Assembly (NCBI GenBank): GCA_025359135.1
Contig: JANYHJ010000062.1
Coordinates: forward strand, 1-54,747
Direction of reading: 5' to 3'
From: Gemmatimonadota bacterium
Lineage (GTDB): Bacteria; Gemmatimonadota; Gemmatimonadetes; Gemmatimonadales; Gemmatimonadaceae
DNA: 54,747 nucleotides
The notes under the pieces: model-generated
Database searches by the model: none
What the model saw: only the letters and a program-made list of their open reading frames with translations
What the model was told of the DNA's origin: nothing
Part shown: positions 1-9,222 of the stretch, one piece after another
Layout: the number at the start of each line of letters is the position of its first letter
How positions within the stretch are numbered: the first letter of the stretch is position 1
Position numbers and translations under genes: made by a program

Positions 1-180
1 GGCGGACTGCTGCTCAAGCGGCTGCTGGCGATGTTCGCCGAACGCGGCATGACGCAGGTGGTGTTGTCGACCGCGCAGCAGAACGAGTCGGCGCATCGGC
101 TGTTCGAGCGCGCGGGGTGCCGGCGCACGATGATCGAGATGACGCGCGACGACGTGGGGAGTTCTCACGGCGACGGGTGA
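1..180 (+). CDS. GNAT-family N-acetyltransferase, C-terminal fragment (cut by window edge)
   Basis: The reading frame is open from base 1 to a TGA at 178-180 and gives 59 residues. It contains a GNAT-like C-terminal pattern: a helix with MFAERGMTQVVLST, then QQNESAHRLFERAGCRR, then an IEMTRD ending. This matches the acetyl-CoA-binding end of the GNAT fold (the conserved Asn-x-x-Ala-x-x-Leu-Phe-x-x-x-Gly helix and last strand). The N-terminal half lies outside the window, so the substrate cannot be inferred. The next 164 bases hold no gene that I can support. Confidence 0.75.
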   Translation, partial: GGLLLKRLLAMFAERGMTQVVLSTAQQNESAHRLFERAGCRRTMIEMTRDDVGSSHGDG

Positions 181-344
181 GATCGTGCGGCGACGCGAAG
201 GCAGGCCGGCGACGTCACCCGCAGCGCCAACTGGGCGGCTCGGCAACCGTTGCGAGGTGCCGGGTGACCGATAGTGTTGTCGATGCAGCGTGCGCCCGCT
301 CCGCGCGTGCGCCATGGCACATCAGGCCCTCACCCCGATTGCAG

Positions 345-1354
345 ATGACGCTCCAGAGTGCCGTTCGACGCGCGCTGACGCTGGTTGCATGCGCATTGCC
401 CATTGCCGCTCGTGCGCAAAACGACGGTCCGCCGCCCAAGGTTCGCGCAACGATCCGCGCGATCGAGCGGATGATGGATGGGACGAGCGATTCCTCGCTA
501 CAGGCGTTCGCGTCGACGCGCATTTCGCCGGCGTACCTCGCGCGGGTGTCGCGTGATTCCCTGATGCGGGCACTCAAAGCGTTGCGCGCGGCGCCCGGCG
601 GAGAAGTCGGCGGGGTGAGCGTCGAGCGCGAAGGCACGGGGCTGCGCATGTCGTTCATGGCGCAGCGTCCGTTCGGGTTGCACCTGGAGCTCGACGACGA
701 GGGGCTGATCCGCGAGTTCACCATGGGCGCGGCGGCGACGCGCTCGTCGATGCCGGCGTCGCCCGACGATGCGCTCTGGGATGCGATGACGTGGGAGAAC
801 CTCACGGCCACGGTGCAGCGCGCGGCGCAGCAGGGCTTCCGCGGCACCGTGCTCGCCCGGCGCGATGGCAAGGAGGTGGCGAGGCTCGCGCTCGGCACGA
901 TCGACGGCGCCGGGTCGCGCGCGACCTCGTGCGCCGCGAGCTTCTCGCTCCCGCGGGCATGACGCGCACAGGTTTCTATGGTGAGCGCCTCGGGCTCGCG
1001 CTGGCGGAATTCGCGCCAGGCTCGGGGCAGCAGGTGGGACTGCCGAACATCCCGCCCAATTGGGGGCCCACGTCGTGGCTCGTGATGGGCAGCGGCGGCA
1101 TGTCGTCGACGCTCGAGGACATGGAGCGCTACTACGACGCGATCGCCATGGGCAAGCTGCTCACGGGCACGTGGGCCAGGTGGCAGCAGGTCGCGTCCCT
1201 CTCGCTCGGCGGCTCGGATCGCGGCTTCTTCATCCTGCACGCGACGAACATGAAGGGCACGAGCCTGCTCATCCTCACCAATCGGGAGGGTCAGCCCGAG
1301 TCGACCGAGGCCATGACACGCGCTGCGAGGCGGTTGGTGCTCGGCTCGAGCTAG
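345..1354 (+). pseudogene. Beta-lactamase/penicillin-binding-like serine hydrolase, internally deleted
   Basis: Two fragments in different frames belong together. Fragment one starts at ATG 345 with a signal peptide (basic start, hydrophobic core, ending ARAQ) and a long secreted N-terminal region. It reaches the beginning of a class C beta-lactamase fold at about residue 170 (GFRGTVLARRDGKEVARLAL). Fragment two, in frame +2 and readable from about 930 to 1354, has the end of such a fold: RELLAPAGMTRTGFYGE, then GSGGMSSTLEDM, then a C-terminal strand region. The catalytic SxxK segment and the Tyr motif, well over 100 residues, are absent. The change of frame at about 905-935 marks the deletion joint. 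No active enzyme can be made. The stop overlaps the convergent GH2 gene by four bases. Confidence 0.75.
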
Positions 1355-3951
1355 CTGCCGGGTTTTGGCGCGGTGCTGCCGGCAACGCGGAAGCGCGGCG
1401 CGTCTGCGCGCGCAGTGACAACGACTTCGCGACCGACCGCGAGGGCCACGCGCAGCGGTGGGTTGGCGGGCACGGCTGCCGTGTAGCGTGGCGACGCCGC
1501 GGACGGTGCGCTGCCATCGGTGGTGACGTGCAACGTGAAGGCGGTCGGCGTGATTCCCACTCCAAGCGCGGAGGCGAGCACGCGGGTCGTGTCGCCGGAC
1601 GTGACGCAGGCGAGTGCGTAGACGGCCACCTTCGTGCGCGCTCTCTCGGCCTGCAGCACGATGCTCGCGATGCCGGCTTCACTTGAGTACGGGTTGGCGC
1701 CGATGAGCTTGGCGTTGCCGACTGCGCCGAAGCTGACGTTCTCCCACGCGTCGCTCACAAGCGTGCCGTTGACATCCACAAGCGATGCGTGCACGAACGC
1801 CGAGTCCTTGCCTTTGAGCGCGAACGGTTGGCCTGATTCGTCGAGGCGGAGTGTGAGAACCGTGGGCGCGCCGGGGGTGCGCACGGCGTGCTTGGCCACC
1901 GCCTTGCCCGCGACGAAGGCTACCGCTTCGAGCGTGCCGGCTTCGAAGCGGGGCAGCGCAAAGGTGAACGGTGGATGCGCGAGGTGCGTCGAGAGCCGGT
2001 CGGCGTCCGGCTTCTGGCGCGCGATGAGTGTGCCGTTGAGCGAGAGTGCGACTTCGTCGGCGTTGCTGAAGACGCGCACGGTGAGCGCGCTCGCGGGCGT
2101 CCAGTGGCTGGCGATGAACACCATCGGCCCGGAGTCGGCGTTGGCGTAGCGTTCGGTCGCTGGACGCTGGCTACGGAAGAAGTGGTACGAGAACTTGGGG
2201 ATGCGCCAGAGGTCCGCGCAGCCTGACGACTCGATGTCGGGTGCATAGCCGCGATTGTAGTCGTTCATCACCCACAGTCCGTCGGCGAAGGCGGTCGTCT
2301 TGCGATTGTCGTTGTGCGCCTCCTGGAAGTTGGTCGCCTGCTGCAGGAGTCGCTTCTCGCCGTGCCAGCGCAACTGGCGACTGTTGGCATCGTCGGGTGC
2401 GAGGCCCGCCCACGCGGTCTGGTTGAGTCCCGCGTTCTGCGCGTAGTACTCCCAGTCGCCGTATTCGCTCACGAGGCAGGGCACGTCGGTGACGCCCACG
2501 CAGCCGCCGTGTTGGCGTGCCTGGATGAAGACGTCGTAGCCGCGCATCCAGCCGCAGGTGAAGGTCTGGTCGCCGGGGAGCTCGTCGTGCGCGAGCGCAT
2601 GCGTGCGCGCGATGAACTCCGGCGGCATGCCGGTCTCGTTGAGCGACACCTCCCAGAGCAGCACGCAGGCGTGATTGCGGTCGCGGCGGATGAGGCTCCG
2701 GATGTTGGCGTACTGGAGTTCGGTGAAGGCGGGATCCTTGCCGAAGTACTGCCAGCCGGGGAGGCAGTTCATGACGACGATGCCGAGTTCGTCGCAGGCG
2801 TCCATGAACGCAGGAGCGTGGAGGTAGTGCGACAGCCGGATGTAGTCGAAGCCGGCTTCCTTGATCTTGCGCGCGTCGCGCCGCTGCGCCGCGTCCGAGA
2901 GCGCGTAGCCGATGTACGGATAGTCCTGGTGCCGGTTGGTGCCGCGCAGGAAGGTGGCGTCGCCGTTGATGCGGCAGCCGTCCTTGGTGATGTCGAAGCG
3001 ACGGATGCCGATGCGCGTGGTCTCCGTGTCGACGAGCCGAGCATCGTCGATGATGTCGCTGTGCACCGTGTGGAGGTGCGGCGTGCGCGGATGCCAGAGC
3101 GCGGGGCGTGCAACGTCGAGCGTGTCGGTGAACTGGTTGTCTGCGCCCGCGGCCAGCGTGAGCGGCTTGCTCGTGACCGACGCGACCACGGTGCCCGCGG
3201 CGTTCTCGAGGCGGTGGCGCAGCTGGAAGGTGCGCGCGCCTGCGCTCGCGTTGCGCACGTGAAGTTGCACGCGCACCGACGCACGCTCCGCTGACGCGGC
3301 CGGTACGTGCACGAGCACCCCACCGCTCGCCGTCTTGTCGGCCAGCGCAGGGTCGGTGATGTGCAGCGCGTCCTTCACGATCAGCGACACACCACGATAC
3401 AACCCGCCGTACATGTTGAAGTCGAGGTCGGCCATCGGCTTGGGGCCGGTGATGGCGTTGTCGGTGTTGTCGAGGCGCACCGCTAGCAGTGCGGCCTTGC
3501 CCGACGCAAGCTTGCCCGTCAGGTCGTAGACGAACGGCGTGTAGCCACCCAGGTGCGTGCCGAGCTTCTGTCCGTCGAGGTAGACGTCCGCGACGTTCAT
3601 CGCGCCTTCGAGGCGCAACCACGCCTGCTGGCCCGGGGCCACGGTACCGGCGGGAATCGTGCGGCGGTACCAGCACCGTCCTTGCCACTGCGCGGTGCCG
3701 CTGCCGGGTGCACCAGTGACGAGCGCCTCGACCTTCGCCGTGTGCGGCAGCGTCACCGTCTCCCAGCCGGTGTCATCGCCGCTGTGGAGCGCCTCGGCTT
3801 CGGTGAGATCTTCGCGCACGAAGAGCCAGCCGTCGACGAGTGGCTGTACGCCCACGGGCGCGGCCGCCTCGAGCGCGCCAAGGTGGTGCGCGCCAAGCGC
3901 GATAGCGGTGCCACCGGCCCCCACCTGCTTCACGAACTCACGACGTTCCAT
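1351..3951 (-). CDS. Exported glycoside hydrolase family 2 (beta-galactosidase/glucuronidase-like)
   Basis: This is an 866-residue GH2-type enzyme. A twin-arginine-like signal (ERREFVKQVGAGGTAIALGA) suggests export of a folded protein. The order is a jelly-roll sugar-binding domain (about 35-195; WYRRTIP, VYLDGQKLGTHLGGY), an Ig-like domain (about 200-315), and a TIM barrel (about 320-600; FLRGTNRHQDYPYIG, FDYIRLSHYLH). In the barrel, Asn438-Glu439 in LLWEVSLNET is the likely acid/base and Glu496 in LVSEYGDWEYY the likely nucleophile. Beta-rich C-terminal domains end in a segment resembling a chitobiase-type tail. I chose ATG 3951 because it places the RR motif at the N-terminus; a GTG at 3960 is possible. 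The substrate is probably a beta-linked plant or microbial glycan, but specificity cannot be read from the sequence. Confidence 0.9.
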   Translation of the reverse strand: MERREFVKQVGAGGTAIALGAHHLGALEAAAPVGVQPLVDGWLFVREDLTEAEALHSGDDTGWETVTLPHTAKVEALVTGAPGSGTAQWQGRCWYRRTIPAGTVAPGQQAWLRLEGAMNVADVYLDGQKLGTHLGGYTPFVYDLTGKLASGKAALLAVRLDNTDNAITGPKPMADLDFNMYGGLYRGVSLIVKDALHITDPALADKTASGGVLVHVPAASAERASVRVQLHVRNASAGARTFQLRHRLENAAGTVVASVTSKPLTLAAGADNQFTDTLDVARPALWHPRTPHLHTVHSDIIDDARLVDTETTRIGIRRFDITKDGCRINGDATFLRGTNRHQDYPYIGYALSDAAQRRDARKIKEAGFDYIRLSHYLHAPAFMDACDELGIVVMNCLPGWQYFGKDPAFTELQYANIRSLIRRDRNHACVLLWEVSLNETGMPPEFIARTHALAHDELPGDQTFTCGWMRGYDVFIQARQHGGCVGVTDVPCLVSEYGDWEYYAQNAGLNQTAWAGLAPDDANSRQLRWHGEKRLLQQATNFQEAHNDNRKTTAFADGLWVMNDYNRGYAPDIESSGCADLWRIPKFSYHFFRSQRPATERYANADSGPMVFIASHWTPASALTVRVFSNADEVALSLNGTLIARQKPDADRLSTHLAHPPFTFALPRFEAGTLEAVAFVAGKAVAKHAVRTPGAPTVLTLRLDESGQPFALKGKDSAFVHASLVDVNGTLVSDAWENVSFGAVGNAKLIGANPYSSEAGIASIVLQAERARTKVAVYALACVTSGDTTRVLASALGVGITPTAFTLHVTTDGSAPSAASPRYTAAVPANPPLRVALAVGREVVVTARADAPRFRVAGSTAPKPGS

Positions 3952-3999
3952 GTGGATCACCAGGTCGTTGGACGCGCCCGCTCCGTATCGTGCGCCAAT

Positions 4000-5805
4000 T
4001 CATGGCAGAAGCTGGACGCTCACGTGCGAGGGATAGCGCGGCGTGTGCCAGACGCGATGCTCCTGCGCCGTGTAGTCGCTCGCACTGGCGCGAAAGATGT
4101 TCGGCACGAAGCGCTGCGGGTTGCGGTCATAGAGCGGAAACCAGCTGCTCTGCACCTGCACCATGATGCGGTGGCCGCGCGTGAAGCGATGGAGCTGCTC
4201 GTGAAGCTGGACGGTGAACGGGGTCACCGTGTTGGACGGGATCGGCGTCGCCACCTCGAATCCCTTCCAGTAGCGGCCGCGCATGATGTCGGCATTCACG
4301 ATGAGCTGATGGCCGCCGGCCAAAGACGGCTCGCCCGTGCTGTCGGGATAGACGTCGATGAGCTTGACCACCCAGTCCGCGTCGCTGCCGGTGGTCGACG
4401 CGAAGAGATGCGCCACCACGTCGCCGGCCAACGTAAGGTCGCTCGTGAGCGGCGCGCTCGTCCACGTGCGGACATCCGGACGCGCGTCGACGAAGCGCTG
4501 GTCCTGCTGCATCCACGTGTCCCAGTGCTCGCCGTCATCGGGGCGCGGCGTGTACGGTACGGGATGCGCGGGATCGGACGTCCAGCGGTCATACGGCGCC
4601 GTGCGCGCGTTCGGCGGTTCGAACGCCAGCAGGCCGCCTTCGCGGAGGTACAGTTGTCGCGTAACGGCCTCACGCGGCGGCCACGCGTCGAACGTGCGCC
4701 ACTGATTGCTCCCCGACTCGAACGCCCACGCTTCCGGAAAGCGGCCGTCGCCCGTGCCGTGCAGGTAGTACGCGAACCACGGCCGCAGGATCTTCTCGCG
4801 ATACTCATCGGCGGTGCGGCTGCCGAAGCGGACGGGCCCAAGCGTGTCGCCACCGGGACGATTCCACTGGCCGTGGTTCCACGGCCCCATCACGATCCGG
4901 TTGATGCCCTTCGTGTCGGCGCGCTCGACCGTGTGATACGCGAGCGGGGCGCCGAGCTGGTCCTCCTCGTCCCAGAAGCCACCGACGAAGAGGGTGGGGA
5001 CTTGGGAGGTGGTGAGCACGCGCTGCATCGACTTCGCCTTCCAGTACGCATCGTAGGCGGGATGCGCCACGAACCCCATCCACGACGGAGCGCTGCCCAC
5101 GCCGGTCGCGCGCGCCACTGCGTCGAGCGTGGGTTGCCGCAGGTAGAACGAGAACTGGTCGTGATCGGGAATGTCGAGGCCGTTGGTGCCTTCGATGAAC
5201 GCGGCGTACGCGACCGCCTGGTTCAGGCGAAAGGCGCCCTGATGGAAGAAGTCGTCGCCCATCCACGTGTCGGTCATGGGCGCTTGCGGCGAGATGGCCT
5301 TGAGCGCCGTGTGCGCGCCGACGCCGGCGAGTCCCGCGAGCCACCCCTGATACGACGTCCCCATGACGCCGACCTTGCCGTTGTTTCCGGCCAAGTTCTT
5401 GACGAGCCAGTCAATCGCATCATACGCGTCGGTCGACTCGTTGACGCCCGGCGGATTGCGCGGATCGTCCTGCGCCCGGTTCGTGATGAACGTGCCACCG
5501 GACTCGCCGCGCCCGCGGATGTCCTCGGCCACGAAGATGTAGCCGTCCTGCGCGAGCTCCTTGTACGCGGCTGGGATGCCCGGACCGCGGAAGATCCGCG
5601 CGGCGACGAACGGCGTGCGCACGAGCAGGATCGGGAGTGGCGTGGTGGCGCCCTTGGGCACGAAGGCGATGGCAGCGTGTCGCGTGCCATCGCGCATCGG
5701 GATCGTGAGCGGCCGGCGCTCGACGTCGGCCGGCTGCTGCGCTGCGAGCTGGATACTCGCCGCCGCAAGCAACCAGGCAGACCACGCTACGTGAAGTCGA
5801 CGCAT
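4000..5805 (-). CDS. Exported CocE/NonD-type S15 peptidase (X-Pro dipeptidyl-peptidase family)
   Basis: A 601-residue alpha/beta hydrolase of the S15/CocE family with a Sec signal peptide (hydrophobic core about 7-22, cleavage near AAQQ). Ser151 lies in the nucleophile elbow GTSYQG, Asp279 in GGFWDEED and His311 in GPWNHGQW, so the triad is complete. The oxyanion region (EDIRGRGESGG) is present. The C-terminal part (about 400-601) is the jelly-roll domain usual for this family. Members cleave X-Pro dipeptides or acyl bonds such as glutaryl-7-ACA or cocaine esters; which of these applies is not clear. ATG 5805 was chosen because the signal peptide starts there. It lies 52 bases downstream of the esterase gene on the same strand, so the two may form one transcript. 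Confidence 0.9.
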   Translation of the reverse strand: MRRLHVAWSAWLLAAASIQLAAQQPADVERRPLTIPMRDGTRHAAIAFVPKGATTPLPILLVRTPFVAARIFRGPGIPAAYKELAQDGYIFVAEDIRGRGESGGTFITNRAQDDPRNPPGVNESTDAYDAIDWLVKNLAGNNGKVGVMGTSYQGWLAGLAGVGAHTALKAISPQAPMTDTWMGDDFFHQGAFRLNQAVAYAAFIEGTNGLDIPDHDQFSFYLRQPTLDAVARATGVGSAPSWMGFVAHPAYDAYWKAKSMQRVLTTSQVPTLFVGGFWDEEDQLGAPLAYHTVERADTKGINRIVMGPWNHGQWNRPGGDTLGPVRFGSRTADEYREKILRPWFAYYLHGTGDGRFPEAWAFESGSNQWRTFDAWPPREAVTRQLYLREGGLLAFEPPNARTAPYDRWTSDPAHPVPYTPRPDDGEHWDTWMQQDQRFVDARPDVRTWTSAPLTSDLTLAGDVVAHLFASTTGSDADWVVKLIDVYPDSTGEPSLAGGHQLIVNADIMRGRYWKGFEVATPIPSNTVTPFTVQLHEQLHRFTRGHRIMVQVQSSWFPLYDRNPQRFVPNIFRASASDYTAQEHRVWHTPRYPSHVSVQLLP

Positions 5806-5857
5806 GGGGGGCAAAGATGCCTCTCCGCGCAGCGGCCCGCGAGGCGAGTGCGGGTTG

Positions 5858-6805
5858 CTAGCGTCGAGCAGCGCTCGGCGCCTTCCAGTCCTTGAACAGG
5901 AAGGTGAGTGCATCGGGTAGCCGCTTGGCCCAGGCGTCCTCGGTGTGACGTGCACCCGGCTCCACGACGAAGCGGAGGCGCGTGCTGTCGAGTCCGTTGG
6001 CGGCGAGGTTGGCGGCGAGCCGGCGATTCATCGCGACCATGAGCGCGCTGCTCGCCGCGCCGGGTCCGGCCTCCGCATCACCCACGGCCACCACCATCCG
6101 GATGGGGGACGCCGCGAGCGGATCCGTGTCGCGGATGAGCTGTCCCATGCCGACCCACATCGGAGCGCTCTCGACGAGCACGAAGCCGAAGAGCTGCGGC
6201 CGCGCGAGCATGGCGTAGAGCGCCGCGATGCCGCCGTACGAGGAGCCGCCAATGCCGGTGTTCTCGCGTCCCTTGAGCGTGCGGTACGCCGAGTCCACGA
6301 GCACCATGACCTCGCGCACAAGGAAAGTCGGGAAGCGCGTGCCGACGGGATCGCGCATGGTCGGGTTGCCGTAGAAGTCCTTGTACGGCAGGAACTCGAT
6401 GTCGCGGTCGCGCCCGGCGTGGTCCACGCCAACCACGATCATGTCGGGAATCTTTCCCTCGGCTGCGAGTCGCAGCACCGTCTCGTCGGCCTGCCATTCC
6501 CGGTGGCTCACGTCCGAGAGGCAGGCGTCGAACTGGTTCTGTCCGTCGAGGAGGTAGAGTACCGGGTAGCGCCGAGCTGCGTTCTCGGGTGCGCCGTACT
6601 TGGCTGGCAGCAGGACGCGAATGGTGCGCGCGTTGCCGAACGTGGTGCTCGTGAGCGCATGCCGGCGAAGGTCGCCGGTGACGGTGCTCGTGCACGGCGC
6701 TGCGCCCGCGGTGGGTTGCGCCGCGAGCGGACGGGCCGTGAGGGCGACGAGGCAGGGCAGGGCGAAGAGGCCGCGCAGGGTGAGCGCGGCGGCGGGGATG
6801 CGCAT
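5858..6805 (-). CDS. Exported alpha/beta-hydrolase esterase (esterase D/enterochelin-esterase-like)
   Basis: A 315-residue exported esterase. Residues 1-30 form a signal peptide ending LAAQ. The fold shows RTIRVLLPAKY, YPVLYLLDGQNQFD and the nucleophile elbow GGSSYGG (Ser189). An Asp lies in VVAVGDAEAG and the family histidine in GARHTEDAWAKR. This is the putative-esterase family that includes Fes-like siderophore esterases and S-formylglutathione hydrolase relatives. The natural substrate is unknown. A second member of the family, without a signal peptide, is encoded at 40563-41465. The gene leads a probable two-gene leftward transcript with the S15 peptidase. Confidence 0.88.
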   Translation of the reverse strand: MRIPAAALTLRGLFALPCLVALTARPLAAQPTAGAAPCTSTVTGDLRRHALTSTTFGNARTIRVLLPAKYGAPENAARRYPVLYLLDGQNQFDACLSDVSHREWQADETVLRLAAEGKIPDMIVVGVDHAGRDRDIEFLPYKDFYGNPTMRDPVGTRFPTFLVREVMVLVDSAYRTLKGRENTGIGGSSYGGIAALYAMLARPQLFGFVLVESAPMWVGMGQLIRDTDPLAASPIRMVVAVGDAEAGPGAASSALMVAMNRRLAANLAANGLDSTRLRFVVEPGARHTEDAWAKRLPDALTFLFKDWKAPSAARR

Positions 6806-6905
6806 GGGCGTCGACGTGAAGGGATGCGCGAACGTTAGGTGGCGCGCGCACCCGTGAACATGGCGGCACCGGCGACGCGGCGCCCGCCGGGACGGACCGC
6901 GCGAT

Positions 6906-6934
6906 TCGACGGAGCGGAAGCGCGCTCGTACATT
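6906..6934 (+). promoter_or_regulatory. Candidate sigma-70-type promoter for the amidohydrolase at 6945
   Basis: TCGACG (6906-6911) and TACATT (6929-6934) are separated by 17 bases, and each matches 4 of 6 consensus positions. The predicted transcription start would lie only a few bases before the ATG at 6945. With no Shine-Dalgarno sequence visible, the mRNA could be leaderless. The call rests on spacing and partial matches alone. Confidence 0.3.
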
Positions 6935-6944
6935 AGTCGTCGTG

Positions 6945-8261
6945 ATGAACCAAACCGCACGAGCCAGCCTGCTTGCCATCACCATCGCCGGCGCATGCAC
7001 ACGTGCGTACGCGCAGGCGAGTCCGCCGCGCCGTCTCTCCGAGGTCAACGTCGTCGATTCGGCTGGCGCGACGAATCTCGTGGCCATCGTCGGCGCCACG
7101 CTCATCGACGGCCGCGGCGGTGCGTCGGTGGCGAATGCGGTGGTGGTGGTGCGTGGTGCACGCATCGTCGCGGCTGGACCGCGTGGTCGCACGCCGATTC
7201 CGCGCGACGCAGCGCTCGTGGACGGTGCGGGACTCACGGTGCTCCCCGGTCTCATCGACGCGCATTTCCATCTCGACGGCGATGATTCGCTGCCGGCGCT
7301 CTATCTCAAGCACGGCGTCACGTCGGTCCGCGATCCCGGTGCCTGGATCGAGGCGTACGCCAAGGCGCGGTCGAGCGCCGCGCGGGCGAGCATCCCGCGC
7401 CTCTTCCTCGCGGGGCCACACCTGGACTTCCCGCCGCCGGTCTTTCCCAAGGACGCGCTCACCGTGCGCGACGCGGACGAGACGCGACTCGCCGTCCATC
7501 GCCTCGTGGATCAGGGCGCGTCGAGCATCAAGGTCTATCTGCGGCTGCCGCTCGAGCTGGTGCGCGTGGCCACGGACGTCGCGCATCGGCGCGGCGTGCC
7601 CATCACGGCGCACCTCGAAATCGTGAGCGCGCTCGACGCGATCAGCGCGGGCGTCGACGGGATCGAACACATCACGTCGTTCGGCACGTCGCTCGTGGAA
7701 CCGCGCGACGCGGAACGCTACCGTCAGGCGGTGCATGCCGACGCCAACTTCCGGCGCGATGGCCGCTACGCGATGTGGAGCACGATCGACCTCGCCGCTC
7801 CGCGCGCGGCGTCCGTGACGGAGTTCGTGAGGCGGAGCGGCACCTGGATCGACCCGACGCTCGCCGTCTTCGAGGTCCAGGCCGCCGATTCGGGCGCGAC
7901 CCCGGCCAAGGTGCGCGCCTTCGCGCAGATGGTCGCCTTCACGGGCATGCTGCATCGGGCTGGCGCGCGCGTCGTCGTCGGGTCGCACTCCGACGTGCCG
8001 CACGCGGAACGTGGCTGGGCATACCAGCGCGAGCTCGAACTGCTCGTGGCGGCGGGGCTGACGCCGATGGAAGCGATCCTCGCCGGGACGCGCGAGAACG
8101 CGCGCTACTTCCGCGCCTCCGACCGGATCGGCACCATCGAAAACGGAAAGGTCGCCGACCTCGTGCTCGTGGCCGGCGACCCTCTCGCGGACATTGCCAA
8201 CGTGCGCAACGTGCGCCGCGTCATGCTCGCCGGTCGCTGGATCACGACCGGCGATCGCTGA
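6945..8261 (+). CDS. Exported metal-dependent amidohydrolase
   Basis: A 438-residue amidohydrolase-superfamily protein with an N-terminal signal peptide (core about 8-18, likely cleavage after AYAQ). It has the composite beta-sandwich/TIM-barrel layout. The sandwich strand is AIVGATLIDGRGG, and the first metal site is His107 and His109 in PGLIDAHFHLD. A lysine lies in IKVYLRL, further metal histidines in ITAHLEIV and IEHITSFG, and a late Asp in VGSHSDVP. The closing segment is IGTIENGKVADLVLVAGDPL. Relatives include imidazolonepropionase-like and prolidase-like enzymes that hydrolyse amide or peptide bonds. I took ATG 6945; a GTG directly before it at 6942 would add one residue. It is convergent with the next gene. 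Confidence 0.9.
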   Translation: MNQTARASLLAITIAGACTRAYAQASPPRRLSEVNVVDSAGATNLVAIVGATLIDGRGGASVANAVVVVRGARIVAAGPRGRTPIPRDAALVDGAGLTVLPGLIDAHFHLDGDDSLPALYLKHGVTSVRDPGAWIEAYAKARSSAARASIPRLFLAGPHLDFPPPVFPKDALTVRDADETRLAVHRLVDQGASSIKVYLRLPLELVRVATDVAHRRGVPITAHLEIVSALDAISAGVDGIEHITSFGTSLVEPRDAERYRQAVHADANFRRDGRYAMWSTIDLAAPRAASVTEFVRRSGTWIDPTLAVFEVQAADSGATPAKVRAFAQMVAFTGMLHRAGARVVVGSHSDVPHAERGWAYQRELELLVAAGLTPMEAILAGTRENARYFRASDRIGTIENGKVADLVLVAGDPLADIANVRNVRRVMLAGRWITTGDR

Positions 8262-8266
8262 ATCGC

Positions 8267-8282
8267 GGGAGCTCTAGCTCCC
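8267..8282. terminator. Short palindrome between convergent genes, possible bidirectional terminator
   Basis: GGGAGCT (8267-8273) and AGCTCCC (8276-8282) are perfect inverted arms around a CT centre. They would fold as a GGGAG/CTCCC stem with a six-base loop. The element starts six bases after the stop at 8261 and covers the stop of the gene ending at 8274. There is no T-tract, so termination is only inferred from position. Confidence 0.35.
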
Positions 8283-9062
8283 CGTCTTGAAGTCGGTGAA
8301 CTCGAAGCGGTAGCGGTTGCCGGTCGAGTCCCACGTGGCCGTGAAGTGCCGGGGCGCGAGCCCCGTGAGGCCGCCACCCGCCGGGATCGTCAGGTCGAAA
8401 GTCGCCTTCTGCATCAGCATGTCGCGCGTCACCATCGGCTCGATGAAGATCGGCAAGCCCTTGGTGTAGCCGACCACCATGCTCGAACGGAAGGTGTCCT
8501 TGGCTTCGATCTGCGTGGTCGGCAGCGCATGCATGCCCATGTTCGGCACGCAGAGCCCGACGAGCGTCTTGACGCCGAACATCTTCGCGATCGGTGGTGG
8601 CAGGGGGATGTCGGGCAGGCCGTAGCCGGCCGGCAAGGCGGCGGGCTTCGAGAGGTCCTTGCAGTCGATCGCCTCGACGGTGGCGAGCGGCACGGTGAGG
8701 AAATGGAAGTCGAAGTGCGGCGTCATGAATGGGCCGGGCGGATGTCCCATCCCCTCCCAGTACATCGTGAGCGTCGTCAGCCCCGTCTGCTTGGTGATCG
8801 CGGCGTCGATCGGAATCTTCGCGACCGCCACCGGGGGCCACACCATCGTGGTTTCTGGCGCGGCGCCCTCGATGCTCTTGAACGGAATGGTCGCGCCGAC
8901 CGCGAGCACGGTGTCGCCGTGCATGCGCGTCCAGATGCAAACGTCTGCGCCATGCACGGGGGTGCAGGCGCCGGCGGTCTCGGTGATGGGCAGGGGTTTG
9001 GCGCAGGCACCGGCCATGATCGCCAACGTGACGACTTGCACGAACGGACGGTACGACGACAT
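8274..9062 (-). CDS. Exported TTHB210-like/DUF5602 protein
   Basis: A 262-residue exported protein of unknown function. The N-terminus has a hydrophobic segment ending AIMAGACAKP, which may be a weak lipobox with Cys at about 20. The central hallmark is a histidine-rich stretch, GHPPGPFMTPHFDFHFLTVP, which I associate with the TTHB210-like (DUF5602) family; its HFDFHF core could bind metal. A later GMHALP and a beta-rich C-terminus follow. ATG 9062 is supported by GGGAG about seven bases upstream on the minus strand. Members of this family are reported near extracytoplasmic sigma-factor systems in Thermus; no sigma factor is visible here. The family call is from recall of its HPPGxxxxPHFDFHF pattern. 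Confidence 0.7.
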   Translation of the reverse strand: MSSYRPFVQVVTLAIMAGACAKPLPITETAGACTPVHGADVCIWTRMHGDTVLAVGATIPFKSIEGAAPETTMVWPPVAVAKIPIDAAITKQTGLTTLTMYWEGMGHPPGPFMTPHFDFHFLTVPLATVEAIDCKDLSKPAALPAGYGLPDIPLPPPIAKMFGVKTLVGLCVPNMGMHALPTTQIEAKDTFRSSMVVGYTKGLPIFIEPMVTRDMLMQKATFDLTIPAGGGLTGLAPRHFTATWDSTGNRYRFEFTDFKTGS

Positions 9063-9222
9063 GGTCGACTCCCGGAGACCGTGGTGGAATTCCTGAATGA
9101 TCGAGCGCGGCGAGAATCGCAGGTCCGCGCGCGCGCTGCCAGTAGAGATCACGCAAAATCGTGAGAGGACTTTCCTACACGCGGCGCATCTATCGCGCCG
9201 AGGCGCGTGCCACCGGCGTGAG

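Noticed and set aside
3553-5895. Plus-strand open frame of 780 codons opposite GH2 and S15 genes
   Set aside because: It runs across two well-supported minus-strand genes and their intergenic gap with shadow-type composition.
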